A DNA stretch of 64,000 bases from CAUZWH01 sp965247665 (GCA_965247665.1 CBDFHH010000005.1:1116001-1180000); one strand, 5' to 3'. Shown: positions 42,255 to 51,525, numbered from the stretch's first letter. Program-made: numbers and translations. The notes: generated by a model from the sequence alone, not told the origin.

Positions 42255-43499
42255 GTGCTCGAAAAATCAGAAGAATCCGCGCGCGATCGCGCCGCGACGA
42301 CAACCCGCAAAGGCCCGCTCGCCGGACTGCGCATCATCGAGATCGGCCAGATGCTGGCTGGCCCCTTCGTTGGCAGCCGCCTCGCCGATTTCGGCGCCGA
42401 AGTGATCAAGGTCGAGGCCCCCGATCGCACCGATCCGATGCGGGTCTGGGGTAAGAACAAATACAAGGGCAGGGGCCTTTGGTGGCCGCTGCTCGCCCGC
42501 AACAAGAAGCTGATTACCGCAAACCTGCGCGACCAACGCGGATCTGATCTGATCAAGCGCCTGTGTGCCACGGCCGACGGGCTGGTCGAGAACTTCCGGC
42601 CGGGTATGCTGGAGAAATGGGGGCTCGGCCCCGAGGTGCTGAGCGAGATCAACCCGCGCTTGGTCATCACCCGTGTCTCCGGGTTCGGACAAAACGGTCC
42701 GTACGCCCAGCGTCCCGGCTTCGCCAGCGGCGGCGAGGCGATGGGCGGCATCCGCTACCTCAACGGCTATCCGGGCGAGCCCCCGCCGCGTACCGCGATA
42801 TCCATCGGCGACACGCTGACCGGCATGTTCGCTGCCCAGGGCATGCTGATGGCGCTCTACTGGCGCGACGGCCTCGGCGGTGGCAAGGGCCAGGTGGTCG
42901 ATGCCACGATTCTCGAATCGTGCTTTGCCTTTCTCGAAAGTGCGTTGCCGGACTACGACAAATGCGGGGCGATCCGAGAACCCGGAGGCACCCGCTTGCC
43001 CGGCGTCGTGCCCTCCAACATCTACAAGTCGAAAGATGGGCTGTGGCTGGTGATCGCCGCCAATGTTGACGAGATGTACCAGCGCTTCTGCGCCGCGATC
43101 GAGCGTCCTGAACTTGCACGCCACGACACCCACGACAAGCGTGCGGCCGCCGAGGAGGAAATCGAAAGCGCAGTAAGCGATTGGGCCGCGACCAAGACCG
43201 CAGCCGAGATCGATGAAATCCTCAACGCCCACAACGTCGTGTGTGCGCCGATCAACACCATCAAGGAGATCGCCGAGAATCCACAACTCAAGGCCCGCAA
43301 CATGATCCGCCGCGTGGATGACGACTTTTTCGGTGACGTTGCGATGCCGGGGATCGTTCCGGTGCTTGACGGTACGCCCGGCGATATCGAGTGGCTGGGT
43401 TCGCCCGAACTCGGCGCTCACAACGAAGATGTCTATGGCGGCATTCTCGGTCTGACGACCGAGGAGCTCGCCGAGTTGAAAAGGGACGGCGTTGTTTAG
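42255..43499 (+). CDS. class III CoA transferase (CaiB/BaiF)
   Basis: 414 residues. GTG 42255 with AGGAGGA at 42244-42250. LRIIEIGQMLAGPFVGSRLA then DFGAEVIKVEAPD opens the family, followed by ADGLVENFRPGMLEKWGLG, TRVSGFGQNGPYAQRPGFA and the catalytic Asp in GQVVDATILES. GGTRLPGVVPSNIYKSKDG is also standard. It moves CoA between acids (e.g. from succinyl-CoA), so the pathway here should pass through an acyl-CoA. It sits directly after the Ser-less hydrolase. Confidence 0.94.
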   Translation: MLEKSEESARDRAATTTRKGPLAGLRIIEIGQMLAGPFVGSRLADFGAEVIKVEAPDRTDPMRVWGKNKYKGRGLWWPLLARNKKLITANLRDQRGSDLIKRLCATADGLVENFRPGMLEKWGLGPEVLSEINPRLVITRVSGFGQNGPYAQRPGFASGGEAMGGIRYLNGYPGEPPPRTAISIGDTLTGMFAAQGMLMALYWRDGLGGGKGQVVDATILESCFAFLESALPDYDKCGAIREPGGTRLPGVVPSNIYKSKDGLWLVIAANVDEMYQRFCAAIERPELARHDTHDKRAAAEEEIESAVSDWAATKTAAEIDEILNAHNVVCAPINTIKEIAENPQLKARNMIRRVDDDFFGDVAMPGIVPVLDGTPGDIEWLGSPELGAHNEDVYGGILGLTTEELAELKRDGVV

Positions 43500-43519
43500 A
43501 TGCCAGAGAGGTGTTGGCG

Positions 43520-43957
43520 ATGCGTGGAGTGATCGGGTGGCTGGCGGCGACCGGGTGTCTGGCATTGGTGATCGGTTATTCTGGCGTTGTAAGCGCCAAT
43601 CCGCAGGGGACATGGCTTACCGAGGGCGGTAAGTCGCACGTCAAGATCGAACTCTGCGGCGACAAGCTATGCGGCGCGATCGTCTGGCTCAAAGAGCCGG
43701 ACAATGACGATGGTTCAGCCAAGCTCGATATCAACAATAAGGACCAATCCCGGCGTAGCCGCCCAATCATGGGTCTCGATCTGCTCGCCGACTTCTCCGC
43801 CAAGAGCGAGGGCAAGTGGGAAGGCGGCAGGATCTACAACCCCGAGGACGGTAAAACCTACAAGTCGAAACTCGAGGTTGCCGACCCCGACACATTGAAG
43901 GTCAGCGGCTGCGTGTTCATCTTCTGTAAGACCCAGACATGGACGCGCGTCCGGTAG
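43520..43957 (+). CDS. DUF2147 secreted protein
   Basis: 145 residues. A signal peptide (about 1-26, ending VVSA) is followed by NPQGTWLTEGGKSHVKIELC and the cysteine-bounded LCGDKLCGAIVWLKEP, then GGRIYNPEDGKTYKSKLEV and SGCVFIFCKTQTW, the DUF2147 pattern of small periplasmic beta-rich proteins. Start ATG 43520 lies 20 bp past the CoA transferase stop; a GTG three codons up is possible. The role is unknown; being common in alphaproteobacteria it may be unrelated to the catabolic genes. Confidence 0.88.
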   Translation: MRGVIGWLAATGCLALVIGYSGVVSANPQGTWLTEGGKSHVKIELCGDKLCGAIVWLKEPDNDDGSAKLDINNKDQSRRSRPIMGLDLLADFSAKSEGKWEGGRIYNPEDGKTYKSKLEVADPDTLKVSGCVFIFCKTQTWTRVR

Positions 43958-43978
43958 GACCGCGCCGCCGCCGCGACG

Positions 43979-44785
43979 CTATGATCCCACCCTAAGCGGC
44001 GCGACCAGCCCGCGCAGGCAGGCGATAACGCTGAGCGCGGTGAGCTTGCCGGTCGCCGGATTCTCCAGCGTCGGAACGTTCTCGATCTTCATCTCGAACC
44101 GCGCCTCCGCACTCTCGACCCGGATCGCATGGGTGTTGCGGGTGACGCCTGGATCGGCCCAGATCTCGAGTTTGGTCCGATCGGCACCGATTCCGGCCAA
44201 ACCCAACGCCGCGGCGACGTTGACATTGGCAGGAAATCCGGCCGCGCCCTCGCGGGCCGAGCCGGCAAACACCATCAACGGCGCGTCGAGAGCGCCGACG
44301 TCGATGGCGTTCTTTTCGAGATGCGGCGCACCGACCAGCGAAGCCGGCGGCTTACGTGTGATCATGGTGACGTCGTGGATGGTGCCCTCGGCAGCCGCGC
44401 GCACGGCGTCGAGGCCAAGCAGCGCGCCGGTGGCGAGAATGATCTGAGCGCCGCTTTGTGCGGCGGCGGCGACGATCTGCGGATGTTCGAGCAACCCGGC
44501 GCCGGACACGGTGACGACCGTGCAGCCCTCCGCGACCGCGGGCTCGATAATTTTGAGGAACGCCGCCTTGGGGACGCATTCAACGACGATATCCGCGGCC
44601 GCCGCCAGCTCTGCCGGCGACCGGATGGGCACGGGCTCCCGCAGTTGTTGCATATTGGCTTCGGCCTTGGCGCGGTCGCGTGGGCAGATGCCCGCCAGCT
44701 TCAGTCCGTCGATACCATCGTCCAGGGCTGCCGCCACCGTGCGGCCGATCGTGCCGAACCCGGCGATGCCAACCGTGCGTATCAC
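43979..44785 (-). CDS. L-aspartate dehydrogenase-like protein (NadX family)
   Basis: 268 residues. N-terminal Rossmann motif GIAGFGTIGRTV (about 6-17), then VVECVPKAAF and VVTVSGAGLLEH, GALLGLDAVRAAAEG and the C-terminal aspartate dehydrogenase block FPANVNVAAALGLAGIG (about 197-213), HAIRVESAEARFEMKIENVP. These enzymes oxidatively deaminate aspartate to iminoaspartate/oxaloacetate. The iminoaspartate product is a typical RidA-type reactive imine, an interesting neighbour for this locus. Convergent with the DUF2147 gene. Confidence 0.9.
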   Translation of the reverse strand: MIRTVGIAGFGTIGRTVAAALDDGIDGLKLAGICPRDRAKAEANMQQLREPVPIRSPAELAAAADIVVECVPKAAFLKIIEPAVAEGCTVVTVSGAGLLEHPQIVAAAAQSGAQIILATGALLGLDAVRAAAEGTIHDVTMITRKPPASLVGAPHLEKNAIDVGALDAPLMVFAGSAREGAAGFPANVNVAAALGLAGIGADRTKLEIWADPGVTRNTHAIRVESAEARFEMKIENVPTLENPATGKLTALSVIACLRGLVAPLRVGS

Positions 44786-44804
44786 CGATCAGGCCCGCCG
44801 CCGG

Positions 44805-45242
44805 TCACGAATCATCGTCGATCGCGGCGCCGGCGCCGCCGAGCTCGTGGTAGCGCACGGTTGCCCGCACCGTGGTGAGAAAGAACATTGCAAAGGCTAA
44901 CGCCAGCAGGAACCCGAACACACGCTCGCCGTCCTGGAGCGACAGCAGCCGTTCCAGTACGAACAGAATGAAGGCGACGATCGCGGCCACTCGAGACATG
45001 TAATAGATGCCGGCGGCAAGCCCCAACCACAGCACCATGCCGATCCAGTTGAGATATTCGCTCGGAACCACGCGATAGAAGGCGGTGCTGAAATCGGGAA
45101 TCAGCGCGACGAAGATCGCTACGAAGAGCGATGCGATTAGGCCCTGTTGGGCCGCGCGCTTGGCCGTTACGACATCGTCGATCTTTGGCCACAGCATTTC
45201 TCGAAGCCGGGGGTTCACGGTCCGAACACGTCGATCTCGCAA
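44805..45242 (-). CDS. small four-helix membrane protein, unrecognised
   Basis: 145 residues with four hydrophobic segments (GLIASLFVAIFVALIP, IGMVLWLGLAAGIYYM, AAIVAFILFVLERLL, FGFLLALAFAMFFLTTV) and a positively charged N-terminus. There is no family I recognise. It ends 19 bp before the aspartate dehydrogenase start on the same strand and may share its transcript. Upstream, 45243-45445 holds nothing identifiable. Confidence 0.65.
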   Translation of the reverse strand: MRDRRVRTVNPRLREMLWPKIDDVVTAKRAAQQGLIASLFVAIFVALIPDFSTAFYRVVPSEYLNWIGMVLWLGLAAGIYYMSRVAAIVAFILFVLERLLSLQDGERVFGFLLALAFAMFFLTTVRATVRYHELGGAGAAIDDDS

Positions 45243-45445
45243 CGCCTGCGCCTTAGCTGCGCAGCTGCCGCTGACCTGATCCTGTGCTCGTCGATCGCCG
45301 ACCGCGGCGGCTCACCCGACATCGTCACCTGCCCACGACTCCGTCATTTGGATCGAAGTCGTTGTTTTATAACATCTTTGCAGCCGTTCGCGAGCGCGAC
45401 GGAGTGGCCGCTCCACGCCGATTCGGATGGCCGGGCGTTGGTCGG

Positions 45446-46729
45446 TTACCCGTCTTTGTCGGCTAACGAAACGCTTGCCTGGAGGGCGCGAAGTCGTGTC
45501 ACACCGCTATCGCCATAAGCGAACAACACCAGCACGGTTCCGATGACGATATAGCCCAGGCACAGCAGGGCGATTTGCGCAACGCTCGTACCTTGGTCGA
45601 TCAGCCAGCCCATCGATACGGGCGACGCCGCCGACCCGTAGATCATCAGCGACGTCGCGAATGCGCGGATGGCGCCGAGGTGCTTGGTCCCATACAACTC
45701 CGCCCACAGCGCGCCAAGGATCGTGAAGGTGCCGCCGCTGGTGATGCCGGCTGCCACCATGAAACCGAGCCCGACCGAAGGCGTCCCCGACAACCCGAAC
45801 CACAGCATCGACAGTCCCAGCAAAACGAGGTTGAGCGGTAGCAGGCGCACCGCCCCGAAACGGTCGATCAGTGGTCCGTAGACCAGGGCCGAGACCACGG
45901 TGACCCCGCCATAGGCGATGTAAGTCGAGGCGACCCAGGCCCGCGACCAACCGAGTTGATCGGCGATGTGAAGCTGATGGAAGAAAAACCCGGTGACGAT
46001 GAAGCTCGGTGCGACGATTGCCGGAACCGCGAGATAGAAGCGATAGTCGCGCAGCACCTCGTGGCGCGTCCATTGCCGTTGCCCGGCGGCAATCGTCGAG
46101 TCGGCGTCGCGCGGTTCCGACAGGGCCGTTACATAGGCCGCATGGCGCTCGCCGTGCCCGCGCAGCAGCCACAGCAGGAGCGGCGCTACCGTCATGGCGA
46201 TGAAGACGGCAAACACCAGCCAGGTTCCTCGCCAGCTGACAAGACCGGCCAGCGCGACGACGATCCAGGGAAATGTCGCCGCCCCGATCGGAGCGCCGCT
46301 CATGGCGATCGACACCGCCTTGCCGCGCTCGCGGTTGAAATAGCGCGCCATGCTTGTCTGGCCGATATGCGGCATCAGGCCCTGGCCGGTGAGCCGCAAA
46401 GCAAACAGTGCGAACCCCAGCAACGCCACTGACGGCGACCACGACAGCAGCAAACACGCGGTTGCGAGCGCCGCCGTCGCCGCGATCAGGTAGCGGCGCA
46501 GGTCGACATGATCGATCAAACGGCCGATCCAGATCAGGCAGGTGCCGCTGGCGACCGTGGCGATTGCGTAGATCAGGCCGAAGTCGAAATGCGAGAGGGA
46601 AAATGTCGCGCGGATCTCGGGATTGAACAGCGCGATGACATAGGTCTGGCCGAAGCTCGAAAAAAAGCCGGCGAAGGCGCCGAACGCAAGGAACCGGGCG
46701 TTCCGCAGCGCAAAGATCAACAGCGACAC
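45446..46729 (-). CDS. MFS transporter
   Basis: 427 residues, twelve hydrophobic segments. The N-half carries GFFSSFGQTYVIALFNPEIR and LIWIGRLIDHVDLRRYL (the G-x3-D-x2-G-R-R-like loop between helices 2 and 3) and the C-half YGPLIDRFGAVRLLPL. It resembles monocarboxylate-type MFS carriers in size. It follows the SDR gene by only 3 bp. Likely imports or exports a small acid; the substrate is not predictable. Confidence 0.9.
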   Translation of the reverse strand: MSLLIFALRNARFLAFGAFAGFFSSFGQTYVIALFNPEIRATFSLSHFDFGLIYAIATVASGTCLIWIGRLIDHVDLRRYLIAATAALATACLLLSWSPSVALLGFALFALRLTGQGLMPHIGQTSMARYFNRERGKAVSIAMSGAPIGAATFPWIVVALAGLVSWRGTWLVFAVFIAMTVAPLLLWLLRGHGERHAAYVTALSEPRDADSTIAAGQRQWTRHEVLRDYRFYLAVPAIVAPSFIVTGFFFHQLHIADQLGWSRAWVASTYIAYGGVTVVSALVYGPLIDRFGAVRLLPLNLVLLGLSMLWFGLSGTPSVGLGFMVAAGITSGGTFTILGALWAELYGTKHLGAIRAFATSLMIYGSAASPVSMGWLIDQGTSVAQIALLCLGYIVIGTVLVLFAYGDSGVTRLRALQASVSLADKDG

Positions 46730-46732
46730 AAG

Positions 46733-47539
46733 CTAGTCCTGCAGCCCGCTCCGGTACGACGTCATTTCCTCGAGCGAGAAGATCAAACCCGAACTGTGGA
46801 AACCGCCATCGACGTTGATCACGTTGCCGGTGACGAACCGGCATTCGTCCGAAGCCAGGTAGAGCGCGGTGCCCGCAACGTCCTCGGGTTTGCCGTAGTG
46901 CCGCATCGGTATCCGGTTGAGGTAGGCCTCGGTCTGTTCGGGACCGTGATTGGTGATATCGGTGCGGATCGGCCCGGGTGCAATCGCGTTGACGGCGATC
47001 TCGAACGGCGCCAATTCGATCGCCATGATCCGGGTTAGTTGCATCAAACCGGCCTTCGCTGTGCCGTAGGCGGAGCGTCCGGTTGCGCCGCGCTGCCCCG
47101 ATGTCGATCCGATATTGATGATGCGGCCGCCACCATGCTCGATCATGTGGCGCGCGGCAGCCTGACCGATCAGCAGCGGACCTGTCAGGTTGATCCGCAG
47201 CACGCGCTCCCAATCCTCGAGCGTGGTGTCCACGAACAGGCTGTGAAAAGCGACCCCGGCATTGTTGACCAGAATGTCGATGCCGGCGAATGCCTCGATG
47301 CATCGATCGACCATGGCCTGGCAGTCGTCCGGCTCCGCGACGTCGCCGACAAAGTGCGCCGCCGCGGCGCCGGCCGCGCGCAGTTCTTCCGCGGTAGCCG
47401 CTGCGGTTTCGGCGTTGCGATCGGCGATCAGGACCGACGCACCGACGCCGGCATAAGCGCGCGCGATCGCGGCGCCGATGCCGCGCCCGCCGCCGGTGAC
47501 CAGTGCCGTTCGACCGGCTAGCCGTGTGTCCTCTGCCAT
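46733..47539 (-). CDS. short-chain dehydrogenase/reductase
   Basis: 268 residues. Cofactor site TGGGRGIG (about 15-22), NNAG (about 91-94), catalytic IGSTSGQRG and SAYGTAKAG (Tyr/Lys), then IAPGPIRTDITNHG and the final NVDGGFHSSGLIF. The length and motifs match 3-oxoacyl-reductase-like SDRs. It lies immediately upstream of the MFS gene, forming a two-gene unit, and starts 13 bp after the small conserved protein on the same strand. Confidence 0.92.
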   Translation of the reverse strand: MAEDTRLAGRTALVTGGGRGIGAAIARAYAGVGASVLIADRNAETAAATAEELRAAGAAAAHFVGDVAEPDDCQAMVDRCIEAFAGIDILVNNAGVAFHSLFVDTTLEDWERVLRINLTGPLLIGQAAARHMIEHGGGRIINIGSTSGQRGATGRSAYGTAKAGLMQLTRIMAIELAPFEIAVNAIAPGPIRTDITNHGPEQTEAYLNRIPMRHYGKPEDVAGTALYLASDECRFVTGNVINVDGGFHSSGLIFSLEEMTSYRSGLQD

Positions 47540-47552
47540 GGCTCAGCGGGGC

Positions 47553-47897
47553 CTAGTGATCGGTACCCAGCAAGATGCGATCCCGCAACCGGGTATCGTA
47601 TGCCAGGCCTGCGCTCGTCAGGATGATGCCGACAGGGTAGAACGATCGCGCCAGGCCCTTGCGTTCCAGAGCTTTCCAGACACTTTCGTTGCGCAGGCCG
47701 GTTGCATCCTTTGCCATGGCTATGGCGTTGCCGATGTGGAAATGGTTGCCGTGGATGGCGGGAAAGTTGGTAATTTGTACCTCGTTGCTTTCTTCAATGG
47801 CGGTCGAAGTCTGCGACGAGCGCGCGAGCTCCTGCAGCAGGGTCAGCGCTTTGAGCTGAAGGCTGTTGAGCTTGAGGGGATTGTTCTTTGGTGCCAC
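47553..47897 (-). CDS. conserved small protein of unknown function
   Basis: 114 residues from GTG 47897; a GTG at 47942 would add 15. The sequence NPLKLNSLQLKALTLLQELA, then VQITNFPAIHGNHFHIGNA and NESVWKALERKGLARSFYPV, is a coherent domain reminiscent of hypothetical proteins in alphaproteobacteria; it has no signal or membrane segment. The middle could be a winged-helix-like arrangement, but I cannot name the family. Longer frames upstream are GC-rich shadow of the divergent DMT transporter gene. Confidence 0.7.
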   Translation of the reverse strand: MAPKNNPLKLNSLQLKALTLLQELARSSQTSTAIEESNEVQITNFPAIHGNHFHIGNAIAMAKDATGLRNESVWKALERKGLARSFYPVGIILTSAGLAYDTRLRDRILLGTDH

Positions 47898-47987
47898 GGA
47901 CCGGTCCTTGCCCGGCGCGAGTTTAGTGGCCGGCGTTCGCACGGAGCAAGAACTCTCCGGCGCTAACGGCGCCGACGCGGGAGCAAC

Positions 47988-48890
47988 ATGACGGATTTCA
48001 AAGTGACCGCGGCGTCGCCGTCGCCGGGCGAGACCCCCCGCCTCGCGCGGATGATCGGCCTCGCTCTGCTGTGGACGGTCGGTATTTCGACCATGCAAGC
48101 TTGCGTGCGCCACGTCTCGGCCGACATCCATCCCTTCGAAGTCGCGTTTTTTCGCAATTTCGTCGCCCTGACCGCCTTCACGCCCTGGTTTTTGCTGCGC
48201 GCCGGTCCCTCCCGACTCAAGACTCGCCGCTTCGATCTCCACGCGCTGCGCGGCCTCCTCCATGTCGCTTCGATGTATGCGTTCTTCGTCGCCTTGAGCT
48301 TCACGCCGCTCAACGTGGTCACGGCGATGAGCTTTTCGACACCGTTGTTCGCAGCCTGCCTGGCGGTGATCATTCTCGCCGAACGCATGGGCGTGCGCCG
48401 CTGGATCGCCGTCGCAATGGGCTTCGTCGGCGCGCTCATTATCCTGCAGCCCGGGTTCGGCGCCCTCGACGTCGGCGCCTTGATCGTCCTTGCCGGTTCG
48501 GCTTGCTGGGGGATGGCGCTGATCATCACCAAGATCTTGAGCCGTACGGACTCACCGATGACGATCATCGCCTACATGTCGATCCTGCTGACACCCGTAT
48601 CTGCCATTCCGGCGCTGTTCGTGTGGCAGTGGCCCACGCCGGATCAGTTGCTGTGGCTCGTTGCCATCGGCTTGTGCGGGGTCGGGGCGAACTACGCGGT
48701 TGCGTCGGCGCTGCGCATCGCTCCGAGTACGGCGGTGCTGCCGTTCGATTTCATGCGTCTGATCTGGGCGACGTCGATCGGTTTCGTCTTCTTTGCCGAA
48801 ATACCCACCCCCGTGGCATGGCTTGGCGGCGTATTGGTGTTCGCGAGCACGACCTATATCGGCTACCGTGAGGCGCGCGGTCGCGCCTGA
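47988..48890 (+). CDS. DMT-superfamily (EamA) transporter
   Basis: 300 residues with ten hydrophobic segments in two EamA repeats (about 20-150 and 160-290). HPFEVAFFRNFVALTAFTPW, AERMGVRRWIAVAMGFVGAL then IILQPG are typical. The family exports metabolites or amino acids. It is divergent from the small conserved gene and lies 27 bp upstream of the P450 gene, so the two may be co-expressed. Confidence 0.9.
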   Translation: MTDFKVTAASPSPGETPRLARMIGLALLWTVGISTMQACVRHVSADIHPFEVAFFRNFVALTAFTPWFLLRAGPSRLKTRRFDLHALRGLLHVASMYAFFVALSFTPLNVVTAMSFSTPLFAACLAVIILAERMGVRRWIAVAMGFVGALIILQPGFGALDVGALIVLAGSACWGMALIITKILSRTDSPMTIIAYMSILLTPVSAIPALFVWQWPTPDQLLWLVAIGLCGVGANYAVASALRIAPSTAVLPFDFMRLIWATSIGFVFFAEIPTPVAWLGGVLVFASTTYIGYREARGRA

Positions 48891-48917
48891 TCGCGTCGGT
48901 GTCGAACACGAACGCCA

Positions 48918-50129
48918 ATGCCGCCAGCCTACGACCCCCGCAATCCCGATATCATCGCCGATCCCTACCCGGCGCTTCGCGCGTTGCAGGATAACGATCC
49001 CGCACATTGGAGCGAAGCGCTCGGCGGCCGGGTCCTCACCCGCTACGCCGACGTGCGCCACGCGCTCACCGACAAGCACTTCTCGGCTGACCGCATGCGG
49101 CCCTATTTCGCCCACCAGCCGCCCACCGCCCGCGCCGAGGTTTCGCATCTCGAGCGCTACCTCACCCCTTGGTCGGTGTTCAACGATCCGCCCCTGCATA
49201 CCAAGCTGCGCGGCATCATGGGCCGCGCCTTCAACCGCCGTTTCGAATCCATGCCGCCTGAGATCGAGCGGCTGGTTTCCGGGCTGCTCGACGATCTGCA
49301 GGAGCGCGAGCAGGCGGACGTCATCGCCGCATTTGCCTACCCCCTGCCGGCCTCGGTGATCCTGGTGATGCTCGGTACCCCGCTCGACGAAATCGAGGAG
49401 CTGCGCGAGTGGTCGGATGAGCTGGCGACCTTCGTCGGCTCAGGCATGATGTCCGGCAACAAGCCGAGGCGAGCCGAGATCGGCATCAAGCATATGGCGG
49501 ATTACTTCAAGCGCTTGATCGCGGAACGCCGTAACCGCGCGCGCGACGATATGCTCAGCGATCTCATGGAGGCGGACGAGGACGGTCGCAAGCTGAGCGA
49601 CGACGAGTTGGTCGCGGCGGCGATCCTGATGCTGTTCGCGGGCCACGAAACCACCACCAACCTGATCGGCAACGGTCTCTACGAGCTGATCCGCCATCCC
49701 GAACAGATGCAGACGCTGCGCGACGCTCCGGAGCTTGCCGCATCGGCGGTCGAGGAAGTGCTGCGCTATCAGGGACCGTCCGGCGCGATGACCCGAATCG
49801 TCGTCGCGGATACGGAGATGCACGGCGCGACGCTCAAGCGCGGTGAACGGGTCTTCGCCATGATTCATGCCGCCAACCGAGATCCCCGGCGTTTCGCCGA
49901 GCCCGAGCGCTTCGACGTCGCCCGCCACCCCAATCCCGCCATCACCTTCGGCGCCGGCATCCATTTCTGCCTGGGCGCGCCGCTGGCCCGGCTCGAGGGC
50001 GAACTCGCACTGCCCGCCCTGCTCGAGCGCTTTACCGATTTCGAGTTGATCGACGAGGCGCCGGAATGGAGTGATTCTCTGGTGCTGCGGGGCTTGCGCA
50101 GGCTCAACCTCCGGCTGACGCCGGCCTGA
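48918..50129 (+). CDS. cytochrome P450
   Basis: 403 residues, soluble bacterial type without membrane anchor. I-helix oxygen site AGHETT (241-246), K-helix EVLR (280-283), and haem loop FGAGIHFCLGAPLAR with the ligand Cys351. Length and motifs match class I P450s of the CYP107/CYP109 kind, needing a ferredoxin and reductase that are not encoded nearby. It probably hydroxylates a small organic substrate. A stem-loop follows 33 bp after the stop. Confidence 0.93.
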   Translation: MPPAYDPRNPDIIADPYPALRALQDNDPAHWSEALGGRVLTRYADVRHALTDKHFSADRMRPYFAHQPPTARAEVSHLERYLTPWSVFNDPPLHTKLRGIMGRAFNRRFESMPPEIERLVSGLLDDLQEREQADVIAAFAYPLPASVILVMLGTPLDEIEELREWSDELATFVGSGMMSGNKPRRAEIGIKHMADYFKRLIAERRNRARDDMLSDLMEADEDGRKLSDDELVAAAILMLFAGHETTTNLIGNGLYELIRHPEQMQTLRDAPELAASAVEEVLRYQGPSGAMTRIVVADTEMHGATLKRGERVFAMIHAANRDPRRFAEPERFDVARHPNPAITFGAGIHFCLGAPLARLEGELALPALLERFTDFELIDEAPEWSDSLVLRGLRRLNLRLTPA

Positions 50130-50161
50130 TGCCCCTCAGCTTAGCCAACACCCGTTCACAG

Positions 50162-50186
50162 CCTCCCCGGTCTGCACAGGGGGAGG
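50162..50186. terminator. stem-loop downstream of the P450 gene
   Basis: Arms CCTCCCC (50162-50168) and GGGGAGG (50180-50186) form a 7-bp GC stem with an 11-base loop, then a G/A-rich tail rather than a T-run. Similar short GC hairpins recur between genes in alphaproteobacteria. It may stop transcription or stabilise the mRNA end. Confidence 0.4.
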
Positions 50187-50322
50187 GGAAGGGTGGGCGA
50201 GGGGTGTTTCCGCCCGCCGAGAAGTCGCTGATCCGATGCGATCCGCAAGCAACGGGCTGACTTGACCAAGGGTAAAGCCCCCGTTTTAGGTCTCTCTATC
50301 CGAACCGTTGTTGGGCCCAAAC

Positions 50323-51525
50323 GTGCCTGCTAGATCGCCTCGGAGGGTCGAGCCGTCGCCGATCATCCCCGCGATTCTGATCGCTGCCAGCAGCGTCAGC
50401 ATCCTGTCGACCGATCTCTACACGCCTAGCCTGCCGCATCTTCCCGCTTACTTCGGCACCGACGCCGCAACCGTCCAGCAGACCATGATATTCAACCTGG
50501 TGGGTTATGCGCTCGGCCAACTCGTGCACGGCCCGCTGTCGGAACGTTTTGGCCGGCGGCCGGTGATGATCGCGGGCATGGGCACGGCGGTCTTTTTCAG
50601 CCTGGCTTGCGCCCTGGCCTGGTCGATCGAGGCGCTGATCGTCGCCCGCACCTTTCAAGGACTGCTGGTGTGCGCCGAAGCAGTGATCGCGCTGGCGGTG
50701 ATCCGCGACCTCTACGACGGGCCGAGCGGTGCTCGCATCCTGGCGATCTTCGGCATGGCGATCGCCATTGCGCCGGCGGTCGGTCCGGTGATCGGCGGTT
50801 TCGTGCATGTGTGGATCGGCTGGCGTGCCAATTTCTACCTCATCGCTCTCCTGGCACTGCTGGTCACGCTGCTGGTGTGGCGCTTTCTGCCGGAAACGGC
50901 CACGCCCGACCGCGAGGCGCTCAAGCCGCGGCGGTTGATCGGCGACTATTTCGAACTCATCACCCACCGCGGTTATATGCGCTACGCGCTTGCCGCCGGC
51001 GCGGTAATGGGCGCGCTGTTCACCTTCATCACACAGGGCCCATTCCTCTATATCGACCGGCTCGGAATCGCGACCCAACATTTCGGCTTTTTCCAAGCGA
51101 TTATCGTTGCCGCGTTCTTCCTCGGTAGCCTGTTCGCCAACCAGTATGTCCGACGCATCGGCATCGAGCGCCTGCTGCAGTACGGCCTGACCTTCATATT
51201 GGTCGGCGGCCTGATGTTGCCGGCAACGCTCGCGGTTGGCTGGGAATCGACCATCCCGATCACCGCCTCGATCTCGATCTACACCTTTGCGCTGGGCCTG
51301 TTTTTTGCCAGCGCGCCGATGCGCGCCCTGGAGGAAGCCCCGGGCGGCGGCGGCAGTGCCGCTGCGGTGCTCGGCGCGCTGGAGATGGCTGGCGGCGCTG
51401 CGGCAGTGCAGCTTGCCTCGTTCTTCCACGACGGCAGCGCCTGGCCAATGGCGGGGACGTTTGCCGGCAGCGCGGTCCTGACCGGACTGTTCTACGTGCT
51501 GCTGCGGCCGCGCCGTCAGCGTTAG
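50323..51525 (+). CDS. Bcr/CflA-type drug-efflux MFS transporter
   Basis: 400 residues from GTG 50323 (a TTG at 50308 gives five more). Twelve hydrophobic segments with STDLYTPSLPHLPAYFGTDA after helix 1 and GPLSERFGRRPVMIAG as the A-motif loop, both characteristic of Bcr/CflA exporters of bicyclomycin or sulfonamide-like compounds. It is transcribed alone and converges on the ornithine-cyclodeaminase-type gene. Probably removes toxic intermediates or antibiotics. Confidence 0.92.
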   Translation: MPARSPRRVEPSPIIPAILIAASSVSILSTDLYTPSLPHLPAYFGTDAATVQQTMIFNLVGYALGQLVHGPLSERFGRRPVMIAGMGTAVFFSLACALAWSIEALIVARTFQGLLVCAEAVIALAVIRDLYDGPSGARILAIFGMAIAIAPAVGPVIGGFVHVWIGWRANFYLIALLALLVTLLVWRFLPETATPDREALKPRRLIGDYFELITHRGYMRYALAAGAVMGALFTFITQGPFLYIDRLGIATQHFGFFQAIIVAAFFLGSLFANQYVRRIGIERLLQYGLTFILVGGLMLPATLAVGWESTIPITASISIYTFALGLFFASAPMRALEEAPGGGGSAAAVLGALEMAGGAAAVQLASFFHDGSAWPMAGTFAGSAVLTGLFYVLLRPRRQR

